Assembly (NCBI GenBank): GCA_904420585.1
Contig: CAJFVX010000018.1
Location: 16,934-80,933, forward strand
Direction of reading: 5' to 3'
DNA from: Candidatus Howiella intestinavium
Lineage (GTDB): Bacteria; Bacillota; Clostridia; Oscillospirales; Acutalibacteraceae
Length of the DNA: 64,000 nucleotides
The notes beneath the pieces are model-generated. The model was not told the DNA's origin and made no database searches. It saw only the letters and a program-made list of their open reading frames with translations. This document shows positions 9,500-18,200 of the stretch, piece after piece; position 1 is the first letter of the stretch, and every line of letters starts with the position of its first letter. A program made the translations under genes and the position numbers.

Positions 9500-10747
9500 C
9501 TATGAAAGCTGTTCGCCGCAGGCGGGGCAGAACCGGGACCCTTCGGGGATCTGCCCGCCGCATTTGGGACAGGTGTTCACAAATTTGTGCCCGCATTCCG
9601 GGCAGAAATTCCCCTTTGCCACGGTTTTGCCGCAGGAAGGGCAGACAACCGTCTGATTCGCGGCGGGTTCCACCTTCCCGCCGCAGGAAGGGCAGAATTT
9701 GGCGCCCGCCGGAAGGGGGCTCCCGCAGGCGGTACAGCTGCCGCCGGCCGGTGCCGGCTGCCCGGCGGCGCTGATGGCGTCGCCTACCGCGCCGCCCACA
9801 AGGCCGCCCACCGCGCCCCCTACCCCGGCCATGGTGCCCAGGCCTACGCCCATGTTGGTGAACTGGCCGATGGCCTCGTTGCGCGCCACCTCGGCCGCCA
9901 CGTCGAAGCCCCGCTCCTGGGCGTAGGTGTAGCCCTCCTGGGCCCGCTTGGCGGCCTGGGCTTTGGAGTCGATGACGACCTTTTGGGCCTCGGTCTCGGC
10001 GTAGATAAGGTCGGTCTGCTGCCGCAGCTTGGCCTCGGCCACGTCGGCGTACTGGCGGAAGTGCAGTTCCTTGAACTTTTCGTACTGGCGATCTCCGTCG
10101 GGTTTTACGATGGTGGTGACAAAGAAGCGTTCCAGGCTGATGCCGTAGTCGGCAAAGTCGGGGATAAGCAGTTTGTGCAGCTCGTCGGAAAAGAGGGTGA
10201 GATTTTCGTCGATCTCAAATATGTTGATGGACTTTGCCTTGATGACCTGCACCATGTAGGTCTTGATGCGGGTCATGAGAAAGGCCCGGAAGAGGGAGAC
10301 CAACTGCTGCTGGCCGAGGAAATTCTCGGTGCCCACCAGTTTTACAAGCAGCTTCCGGCTGTCCTCGGCCCGCAGGCTCATTTCCCCCGAGGCCCCGATG
10401 GAGATGGGGAAGCCGTAGGTGGGCTCCACATACTGCACCTTGGAATCGGTGCCCCATTTGATGGACATCTGCTCGGTCTTATTGATAAAATAGACCTCGC
10501 AGTGAAAGGGTGTCCGGTCGCCGGTAGCCCGGTGCAGCACCTTCCCGATTTTGGGGATGTTCTCGGTTTCCAGGGTGTACCGCCCCGGCCCGAACAGATC
10601 CAGCGCCTGCCCGTTCATAAAGAAGATGGCTTCCTGGCTCTCGTGTACGATAAGCTGGGTCAGGCTGTTAAAATCCTCGCAGGGGTGCTTCCAGATAAAG
10701 GTGCTGTTATCACCCTCGTATTTAATTATCTCGGCTATCTGCGCCAT
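9500..10747 (-). CDS. SPFH/band-7 domain protein with C-terminal zinc ribbons
   Basis: A 415-residue protein. Residues 1 to about 290 form an SPFH-type domain of the YdjI/virion-core-protein-like group (IIKYEGDNSTFIWKHP, then NGQALDLFGPGRYTLETENIP). A helical stretch rich in Gln, Ala and Lys and a Gly-rich linker follow. The last 85 residues carry three CxxC zinc ribbons (CTACG/CPSCG, CPSCG/CPECG, CPKCG/CPACG). SPFH proteins form membrane-associated oligomers, and the ribbons probably bind partners. An AGGAGG box lies eight bases before the ATG. It is first in the operon with the four-helix membrane protein and the TIR protein. Confidence 0.85.
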   Translation of the reverse strand: MAQIAEIIKYEGDNSTFIWKHPCEDFNSLTQLIVHESQEAIFFMNGQALDLFGPGRYTLETENIPKIGKVLHRATGDRTPFHCEVYFINKTEQMSIKWGTDSKVQYVEPTYGFPISIGASGEMSLRAEDSRKLLVKLVGTENFLGQQQLVSLFRAFLMTRIKTYMVQVIKAKSINIFEIDENLTLFSDELHKLLIPDFADYGISLERFFVTTIVKPDGDRQYEKFKELHFRQYADVAEAKLRQQTDLIYAETEAQKVVIDSKAQAAKRAQEGYTYAQERGFDVAAEVARNEAIGQFTNMGVGLGTMAGVGGAVGGLVGGAVGDAISAAGQPAPAGGSCTACGSPLPAGAKFCPSCGGKVEPAANQTVVCPSCGKTVAKGNFCPECGHKFVNTCPKCGGQIPEGSRFCPACGEQLS

Positions 10748-10890
10748 TTGCTCCGCCTCCTGTTATGCTGTTGCCTGCTGCGCGCCAAACGCGCCTTACC
10801 CGGTTGGAGGGTATGCCCCAATCCGGACACTGGAGCGCCCTCTTAAAATAATACCTGCCGTTTCACGAAAAATGACGAATAAAAGAAAAA

Positions 10891-12324
10891 TTACACGTTG
10901 ATTTCCACCTGTACGCCCAAATCGTCGGCGTACTTGTCCAGGATGGGCTGGACGGTTTCGGATACAAATTCCTCCACCTGTTTGCCCGAGCGCCCTACAA
11001 AGTTGGCAGGCTCCAGTATCCGGAGAATATCCTCCTTGGTCATGCCGAAGATGGGGTCGCCGGCGATGCGATCCACAAGGTCGTTCTCCAGGCCCTCTTC
11101 CTTGACCCGCCGGGCCGCGGCCATGGAGTGCTGCCGGACATGCTCGTGCAGCTCCTGCCGGTCGCCGCCCAGCTTGACGGCGTCCATCATAATATTTTCG
11201 GTAGCCATGAAGGGCAGTTCCTTGCGCAGATGCTGCTCGATGACCTTGGGATAGACCACCAGCCCGTCCACCACGTTGATGTACAGGTTCAGGATGGCGT
11301 CCACAGCCAGGAAGGCCTCGGGCACGCTGATGCGCTTGTTGGCCGAGTCGTCCAGGGTACGCTCGAACCACTGGGTGGAGGCGGTGACGGCCGGGTTGAG
11401 GGCATCGATAAAGACGTAGCGGGCCAAAGAGGAGATGCGCTCGGAACGCATGGGGTTGCGCTTGTAGGCCATGGCGGAGGAGCCTATCTGGTTCTTTTCA
11501 AAGGGCTCTTCCACCTCTTTCAGATGCTGCAGCAGCCGCAGGTCGTTTGAGAACTTCATGGCCGACTGGGCGATGCCGCTTAAGGTGTTCAGCACAAAGC
11601 TGTCCACCTTGCGGGAATAGGTCTGGCCGGAGACCGGCTGGGTCTCGGCAAAGCCCATTTTTTCAGCGATTTTCTTGTCCAGCGCCCGAATTTTTTCATG
11701 GTCGCCCTCAAACAGCTCCATAAAGCTGGCCTGGGTGCCGGTGGTGCCCTTGCAGCCTAAAAGGCGCATATTGTCCAGCCGGAACTCCAGTTCATTTAAA
11801 TCCAGCACCAGGTCGTAGAGCCAGAGGGAGGCGCGCTTGCCCACGGTGGTGGGCTGGGCGGGCTGGAAATGGGTGAAGGCCAGGGTGGGCAGGTCCTTAT
11901 ATTCCATGGCGAACTTGGCCAGCTCGCCTATAAGGCTGACCAGCTTTTTGCGGATAAGCCGCAGGCCCTCGGTCATAATGATAATATCGGTATTGTCGCC
12001 CACGTAGCAGGAGGTGGCGCCCAAATGGATGATGCCCTTGGCCTTGGGGCACTGCTGGCCGTAGGCGTAGACGTGGGACATGACGTCGTGCCGGACTTCC
12101 TTTTCCCGCTTGATAGCCACATCGTAATTGATGTCGTCCACATGGGCCTTCAGCTCGGCAATCTGTTCATCAGTGATGGGAAGCCCCAGTTCCTTTTCGG
12201 CTTCGGCCAGGGCTATCCAGAGGCGGCGCCAGGTGGTAAACTTCTTGTCATTGGAGAAGATGTGCTGCATCTCGGGACTGGCGTACCGGCTGCAAAGGGG
12301 GCTTTGATAGGTGTCGTTCATCAT
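10891..12324 (-). CDS. purB: Adenylosuccinate lyase
   Basis: A 477-residue enzyme that releases fumarate from SAICAR and from adenylosuccinate in purine synthesis. The superfamily signature is clear (GSSAMAYKRNPMRSE), as are IIHLGATSCYVGDN and THFQPAQPTT. The reading frame stays open 57 codons further upstream, but that part is low-complexity. The tandem ATG at 12324/12321 follows a GGAAGGA box and gives the usual length, so I start there. A good promoter lies upstream on the same strand. No terminator is obvious before the SPFH gene 143 bases on. Confidence 0.95.
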   Translation of the reverse strand: MMNDTYQSPLCSRYASPEMQHIFSNDKKFTTWRRLWIALAEAEKELGLPITDEQIAELKAHVDDINYDVAIKREKEVRHDVMSHVYAYGQQCPKAKGIIHLGATSCYVGDNTDIIIMTEGLRLIRKKLVSLIGELAKFAMEYKDLPTLAFTHFQPAQPTTVGKRASLWLYDLVLDLNELEFRLDNMRLLGCKGTTGTQASFMELFEGDHEKIRALDKKIAEKMGFAETQPVSGQTYSRKVDSFVLNTLSGIAQSAMKFSNDLRLLQHLKEVEEPFEKNQIGSSAMAYKRNPMRSERISSLARYVFIDALNPAVTASTQWFERTLDDSANKRISVPEAFLAVDAILNLYINVVDGLVVYPKVIEQHLRKELPFMATENIMMDAVKLGGDRQELHEHVRQHSMAAARRVKEEGLENDLVDRIAGDPIFGMTKEDILRILEPANFVGRSGKQVEEFVSETVQPILDKYADDLGVQVEINV

Positions 12325-12433
12325 GGCTTTATCCTTCCCGCCGCTGCCGCTGCGGCCTTTGGATTTCCCCGCCGCGCGGCCTGTTCCGGCGGGGGCGGCC
12401 GGGATGTCCCAAACCGCATGAAAATCTGCTTTC

Positions 12434-12462
12434 ATTATACCGGAAAAGGGGAGACAAGACAA
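12434..12462 (-). promoter_or_regulatory. purB promoter
   Basis: On the minus strand TTGTCT (12462-12457) and TATAAT (12439-12434) are separated by 17 bases, about 110 bases before the purB start. Confidence 0.7.
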
Positions 12463-12562
12463 GTTATGGGCGGCGGGTTTTGCCAAAATACCCATTTTCC
12501 GGCCTGTCTTCCCCCGGGTTTGGCATGGGGATGGAGAATTTACCGGAGCCGGCCGGTTTCGA

Positions 12563-12592
12563 TTGACAAGAGGCCTTGCAAGGTATTATTAT
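12563..12592 (+). promoter_or_regulatory. galE promoter
   Basis: TTGACA (12563-12568) and TATTAT (12587-12592) with an 18-base spacer, ending about 40 bases before the galE start. Confidence 0.7.
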
Positions 12593-12633
12593 GTGTATAG
12601 GAAATAGGAATTTAAGGGAAAGGGGTAAGGACA

Positions 12634-13650
12634 ATGGCGATTTTAATTACCGGCGGCGCCGGCTATATCGGCAGCCACACCTGTGTGGAGATGCAGAAGG
12701 CCGGCTATGATGTGATTGTAGTCGACAACCTCTGCAACAGCAAGCGGGAGGTTCTGCATCGGGTGGAAAAACTCACCGGCAAACCGGTTCCCTTCTATCA
12801 GGCGGATATCCGGGATGAGGAAGCCCTGCGGAAGATATTCCGGGAAAATGAAATCCAGGCGGTCATCCACTTTGCCGGGCTTAAGGCGGTGGGGGAGTCG
12901 GTGGAAATCCCTCTGGAATACTATGACAACAACGTGGCCGGCACCCTGACCCTCTGCCGGGTCATGCGGGAGGCCGGGGTGAAGAAGATTGTCTTCAGCT
13001 CGTCGGCCACGGTGTACGGCGTGGCCGAGAAAATGCCGCTGACCGAGGATATGCCCCTTGGGGCCATCAACCCCTATGGGCGCACCAAGCTGTTTATCGA
13101 AGAAATCCTGCGGGATATAAGCCATGCGGACGCCGAATGGAGCGTTTCCCTGCTGCGGTACTTTAACCCCATAGGCGCCCATGAGAGCGGTACCATCGGG
13201 GAGGATCCCAAGGGCATTCCCAACAACCTGATGCCTTATATCGCCCAGGTGGCGGTGGGCCGCCTGCCCATGCTGCAGGTCTTCGGCGACGATTATCCCA
13301 CCGTCGACGGCACCGGTGTGCGGGACTATATCCACGTGGTGGACCTGGCCCGGGGGCATGTGAAGGCGGTGGATTGGGCGCTGCAGAACACTGGGTGCGA
13401 TGCCGTCAATCTGGGCACCGGCCGGGGCTGCAGCGTGCTGGAACTGGTGGCGGCCTTTGAGAAGGCCTCCGGCGTAGAAATCCCTTATAAGATTGTCGGC
13501 CGCCGGCCGGGCGATCCGGCCACGGTGTACGCCGACGTGCAGAAGGCCAAAAACGTCTTGGGCTGGGAAGCGCAATATTCCATCGGGAAGATGTGCGAGG
13601 ACAGCTGGCGCTGGCAGAAAAACAACCCCAACGGCTACGAAGGGGAATAA
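12634..13650 (+). CDS. galE: UDP-glucose 4-epimerase
   Basis: A 338-residue short-chain dehydrogenase-type epimerase interconverting UDP-glucose and UDP-galactose. The NAD-binding GGAGYIGSH is at residues 7-15. The catalytic Ser region (VFSSSATVYG) and the YGRTK Tyr/Lys pair are present, and the length is typical. It supplies galactose units or channels galactose into glycolysis. It has its own promoter and ends in a strong terminator, so it is a single-gene unit. Confidence 0.96.
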   Translation: MAILITGGAGYIGSHTCVEMQKAGYDVIVVDNLCNSKREVLHRVEKLTGKPVPFYQADIRDEEALRKIFRENEIQAVIHFAGLKAVGESVEIPLEYYDNNVAGTLTLCRVMREAGVKKIVFSSSATVYGVAEKMPLTEDMPLGAINPYGRTKLFIEEILRDISHADAEWSVSLLRYFNPIGAHESGTIGEDPKGIPNNLMPYIAQVAVGRLPMLQVFGDDYPTVDGTGVRDYIHVVDLARGHVKAVDWALQNTGCDAVNLGTGRGCSVLELVAAFEKASGVEIPYKIVGRRPGDPATVYADVQKAKNVLGWEAQYSIGKMCEDSWRWQKNNPNGYEGE

Positions 13651-13660
13651 GCGGAATAAT

Positions 13661-13712
13661 AAAGCCGCAGGGCGGTATGGCAAGAAACCATACCGCCCTG
13701 CGGCTTTTTTTT
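13661..13712. terminator. Strong bidirectional terminator after galE
   Basis: A perfect 20-base-pair stem (13661-13680 with 13688-13707) and a seven-base loop, followed by eight T on the plus strand and beginning with AAA for the minus strand. It lies between the convergent galE and cohesin/dockerin adaptor genes. Confidence 0.95.
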
Positions 13713-13731
13713 CGACCGGTTTCGGCCGCCC

Positions 13732-15195
13732 CTATCCCTGCCGGGCCAGGACCCGGCAGATGCTCATGATATCCTGAATGAGGATTTTGTTGTCGCCGTC
13801 CATGTCGCCGACCTCCAGCTCCTTGTCGGTGGGCGCCTGGCCGGTGGAATTCCGGGCCAGTATCCGGCAGGCCATCATGACGTCCTGGATACTTATGCTG
13901 CCGTCCCGGTTCACGTCCCCCTTCTTAAAGGACGCCGACAGGGCTGCGGCGGCCGCCTGCAGGGCCTCGGCGGCCTCGTCCGCCTGGGTCTGGGTCGCTT
14001 CCGGATTCTCATAAACCTTCCGGGCCTCTTCCAGCGCCTGCAGGAAGGCCTCCTTTACGGCCGTCTCCCCGTAGGTGTCCAGCGCATCGTATAGAGGCTC
14101 CGCCTGCAAAATGGCCTCCCCAAGGGCCGTTTTGTCGCAGTCGGGCTCAGCCTGCTCAACAAGGATGGTAAAGCGCAGTTCCTCCCCCTTCCACCGGATA
14201 ACGGCCTCCTGCTGCCCGGGCGTGTCCGCCGCATAGGTAAGCATATCTTCGGTTACCGGCACCGATTCCCGGGCTACAGCGGCGCCGTTTTTGTCTTTAT
14301 AGATAATTTCCAATTTCCAGCCGTCAATATCCAGCAGCTCCCCCTCTGCCAGCGTAGGCGTTTCCGGCGCCCCCGACAGGGACAGGTCCGCCGACGTGTA
14401 CAGGTGGGTGATGACAACCGACTGCACCGATTGGTTTCCCGCAGCGTCGGTGGCGATAAAATCAAAGGTGCCGTTTTCGGTAAAGGTATGGCTGGTCTCG
14501 TTTAAGGTACCTTCATTTACCGACGCTTCCACTGTCAGCGGCCCTCTGGAGGGCTGGGTATCGTCGTAATCGGCAATGGTGATTACCGGGGGCGTGCGGT
14601 CGATGGAAAAGGAAAGGCTGCGGATCCGGCCGGCGGGGTCGGTGACCTGCAGATTGTGTTCCCCCTCGGCATCAACGGTTCCCCCGGAGGCAAAGGGCTG
14701 CCCGTCCAGCAGAGCGGTGCCCTCATTAAAGGCGATGGAAACCGGGCGGTTGTAAACGCCGCCCTCCCGCACGCCGCTGAGGAGGATGGTATCGGTCTGC
14801 CAGGCCGGCTCCTCATCCACCTTCAGCTTGACCAGCTTGTACAGTTCATCCTCCTCTCCGGCCGGCTGCCGGAGGGTCAGCCGCAGGGAAAAGAGGGGGC
14901 CGCCGCAGGAAAAGGCCGTGTCCGACGCGATGCCCACATTGATTTGGTCATCCTTCTGAAACAGGGCAAAGAGTTTTCCGTCCAGTTCGGGGGCTCTCGT
15001 CCCCTCGATTTCTTCGGCCGCTTCCACAAAAAGGGAATTGAGCTGTAAGGTGAAATTGACGCCGCTGGCCTGGCCGAAATCGACCGAAACAGGGACGTCT
15101 ACCGTATAAACGGGGCTTTCTGCGGCTCCCACAGCCGGGAAGACGCCCAGCAGCAGAGCGACTGCCGTTATGATACTGCAAATTCTGATTTTCAT
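13732..15195 (-). CDS. Secreted adaptor-like protein: cohesin-like N-terminus, C-terminal dockerin
   Basis: A 487-residue secreted protein. In order: a signal peptide (1-24); a cohesin-like beta domain (about 28-135, with VDVPVSVDFGQASGVNFTLQL and INVGIASDTAFSCGGPLFSL); two Ig-like domains (about 140-350); a FIVAR-type helical segment (about 355-420); and a dockerin (about 425-487). Each dockerin half has a calcium loop (DVNRDGSISIQD, DMDGDNKILIQD) and an M-x-x-C-R-x-L-A-R helix. A protein with a cohesin and a dockerin is the layout of an adaptor scaffoldin. The frame is open upstream to 15327, but the ATG at 15195 follows a GGAGGTAA box and starts the signal peptide. It is the last gene of the cohesin/dockerin cluster. 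Confidence 0.8.
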   Translation of the reverse strand: MKIRICSIITAVALLLGVFPAVGAAESPVYTVDVPVSVDFGQASGVNFTLQLNSLFVEAAEEIEGTRAPELDGKLFALFQKDDQINVGIASDTAFSCGGPLFSLRLTLRQPAGEEDELYKLVKLKVDEEPAWQTDTILLSGVREGGVYNRPVSIAFNEGTALLDGQPFASGGTVDAEGEHNLQVTDPAGRIRSLSFSIDRTPPVITIADYDDTQPSRGPLTVEASVNEGTLNETSHTFTENGTFDFIATDAAGNQSVQSVVITHLYTSADLSLSGAPETPTLAEGELLDIDGWKLEIIYKDKNGAAVARESVPVTEDMLTYAADTPGQQEAVIRWKGEELRFTILVEQAEPDCDKTALGEAILQAEPLYDALDTYGETAVKEAFLQALEEARKVYENPEATQTQADEAAEALQAAAAALSASFKKGDVNRDGSISIQDVMMACRILARNSTGQAPTDKELEVGDMDGDNKILIQDIMSICRVLARQG

Positions 15196-15265
15196 AGTTA
15201 CCTCCGCTGTCAGCCGGATGGAATGCGCCGCCCCGCTGCCGGGGCGGCGCTTAGGGTTCCGGTTT

Positions 15266-18200
15266 TTAAGAAACGGCTGCCGTCCAGTCGCCGTTGACGT
15301 CGCCCAGCAGGAAGGCCGTAAAGTCAAGGTCGGTATTGTCGCCGGTCAGGGATACCGACCGGTTGGCGGGCGTAAAGGCCCATTCCGCCCCGCTGCCGGG
15401 GTAGTTGCCGTCGATCATGCCCACGGATTTCTGCAGGATATAAACGGCGTCCATAGAGGTGATGGCCCCGTCGCCGTTGACGTCGGCCGCCTGCCGCTGT
15501 TCCTCGGTGAGTTCCAGCTTGCCCACAATGGCCTGCAGGACCAGGGAGGTATCATAGGCCGTCACGGCGTCGTTCACCCCGCCGCTGAAGGCGGGGGTCA
15601 CCACGATATTGCCGGTGGTGACGCCGGTGAAGGTGTACCGGCCGTCTTCATCGGTGACGGTGGACATGCCATTGGACAGGCGCACGGTTACACCCGCCAT
15701 GGGCGACCCGTCTTTATAGTAGGTAATCCGGCCGCCCACGGTAAAGTTGGGCTCCACCGTCACGCTGCCGTCCACCAGGGAGGCGGCGGCCACGTCGTTG
15801 AGGGAGGCCGCCGTCAGCTGGATGGGCGTGGTGGTGGTGCCGCTCAAATCCTTGGCGGTCAGCACCAGATAGCCGATGGGCGTATCCTTCGGCAGGGCCG
15901 TGGCCGAGGCCAGGGTGACGATGACATTGCCTGCGCTGTCCACATTGTAATCGGCCATGGCGTTGGAGGCCTCTTCGGCCTTTTCAAAGGCAACCTCTGA
16001 GAACAGGTCGCGGTTGAGTTTTAAGCGCAGTTCCACGCCGAACAGGTCGCCCGCCGCCGATACCGTAATGGGCAGGCGGACGGATTCCCGGGCTTTGACG
16101 CTGCCGCCGATGACCTGCACCTCGCTGGCCTTGTCCTCATAGGTGATGGCGTTGGTCAGGGTGGCGGCCGTCTGGCCGTCCCGGGAAAGGACCACGTCCA
16201 CCCGGCCGATGGAATCCGCCGGGACGGTAAAGGTCAGCTGCTTGTCGCTGTCAAAGGTGTATTCCACCGGCTTGCCGCCCACGGTCAGTTCCATATCCTC
16301 GGTGAAGTTGACGCCGGTCAGGATGGCGGTGACGCCCTCGGCCGCTTCGGCCGTGTCCACATAGGAGGGGCTCACCGAATAGATGACCGCCGTTGCGTCG
16401 ATGGCGATGCCGATGGGGGCCTGGGAGGAGCCGTCCCGGGCCACCGAGGTGCCGTCGGATACCTCGATGTAGTATTCCATGCCGTCCCGGGATACTTCAC
16501 CTGCGGGGATGACGCCGAAATAGCGGTTATCCTCCCCGGCGGTGAGGTTCAGGGTGCTCCAGTCTTCGGCGCCCGCCGCCCGGTAATAGACCTTGACGTA
16601 TTCCACCCCCACATTGTCGGTGGCGGTGGCCGAGAAGGAGAGGGCCTCCCCGTACTTGCCCCGGATAACCCGGGTGTGCTCCAGGGTGGGCTTGATGTTG
16701 TCGATGGGGGTGGCCTCCACCGTGTTGGAGGGGCTGGACTCGCTCATGTCGGTGCCCACTACCGTAAAGTAGTAGAAGTAATCCTCCCCGGCCTCCACGT
16801 CGGTGTCGATAAACTCCCGGATGGTGCCGGGCACCAGGCGGGTGTTGATTTTTGTAAAGGGGCCCTCGGCCGTGTCGGCCCGGTAGACGTTGTAGCCGGC
16901 CAGGGTGTCGTAATCGGTCTGGGTCCAGCTAAGGCGCACCCGGTTTTCGCCCCCCTCGGCCTGGAGGTTCATGGCCTGCACGCCGGTGTTGCTGATGGTG
17001 AAGGCGAAGCGGCCGTAGTCGGTGCCGGTGACCAGCCAGTTGTCGTCGGCCGCGGCGCCGCCTTTAACCCGGATGTATTCGGTGCCGGCGTCGATGGTGG
17101 GCTTAATGGAGGTGGTGCCCACCCAGTGGCGGGCGTCCACCCAGTCGCCGTTTACCACATAGTCGGTGTAGGGCTCGGCCGGGCCGTAGCTGACGGTGGG
17201 CTGGATGTCCGTGTCCATATCCCGGTTGAATTCCACATGGATCTGCACCTGCTGGAAGCCCACGTTGTCCAAAGGCGTGCCCTCCATGTCGGTGACGTAG
17301 GCCTTGGTGACAAAGGGATAGATGTCCGCGAGCGCGGGGGATTCCAGGGTCAGCCAGGGAGTATGGATGATGTCGGCCTGGTCGGCATAATCGTCAAAAT
17401 CGACGATCTGGGCCTGGATGAGCCGCTCGTCCTCGGTACCCCAGTAGTTGTTTGCGGCCAGGATAAAACTGCCACTACCACCGCGGCTAGTCCACTTTGT
17501 CCAATTGCCAGTATTGGGATCCAGCAGCCGGTTCAGGATAGCGTTATTGTCAAAACGTGTTGCTATGAACTCTTGAAGTTCGGCCGCGGTGTAGGGAGTT
17601 GCAATCACTTCGTCCGGTGTGCTTTCAGGATATTCGAGAAGGATGGATGCGTGGGGGAATTCCATTGTTCCTAGGGGATAGTCGGGATTAGATAGCATGT
17701 AATAACCGTATGAACCATATATGTCATATTCGTTTTCTAACTCAGGAAAATAGTCGGCAGTGCCGTCTACCCAACTGAGTTTTCCTGTCTGTGGATCGGC
17801 CTGTAATCCGATTGTCAGTTGCTCATAGCCATAATTCAATAGTTGCATTCCGAAGTCCTGCATTGCCTGCCACTCGGCTTCCGAATTAAAGCAGGCGAGG
17901 GTTCCGCCTCTAATTCCGGCTATGCCATTAAGCGAATTCCAAAACATCTCTGGAGTTGAGGTATCCAAAAAAATGCTCTCTAGGTTAACAGCAACATATT
18001 TTTTCCCTTCTGCAGTGTATATGGGAGATGGGAATGTATCATATGTATACCCCCCTGGTACCAACAATCGCCCAATGTTTGCATTCTCCCCGCTATTATT
18101 TATAAAAACACAATTTTGCACATGTGAGATATCGTATTCATAAAATACGCTCGTAGTATCGAATAATACATTCTTAGCGCCGAAAGGAATAGGCATTCCC

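Larger units (their letters stand above)
12325..12633. other. Intergenic region between divergent purB and galE
   Basis: 309 bases without a gene. It holds the purB promoter (12434-12462, minus) and the galE promoter (12563-12592, plus). No riboswitch fold or PurR-like repeat was recognised. Confidence 0.7.
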
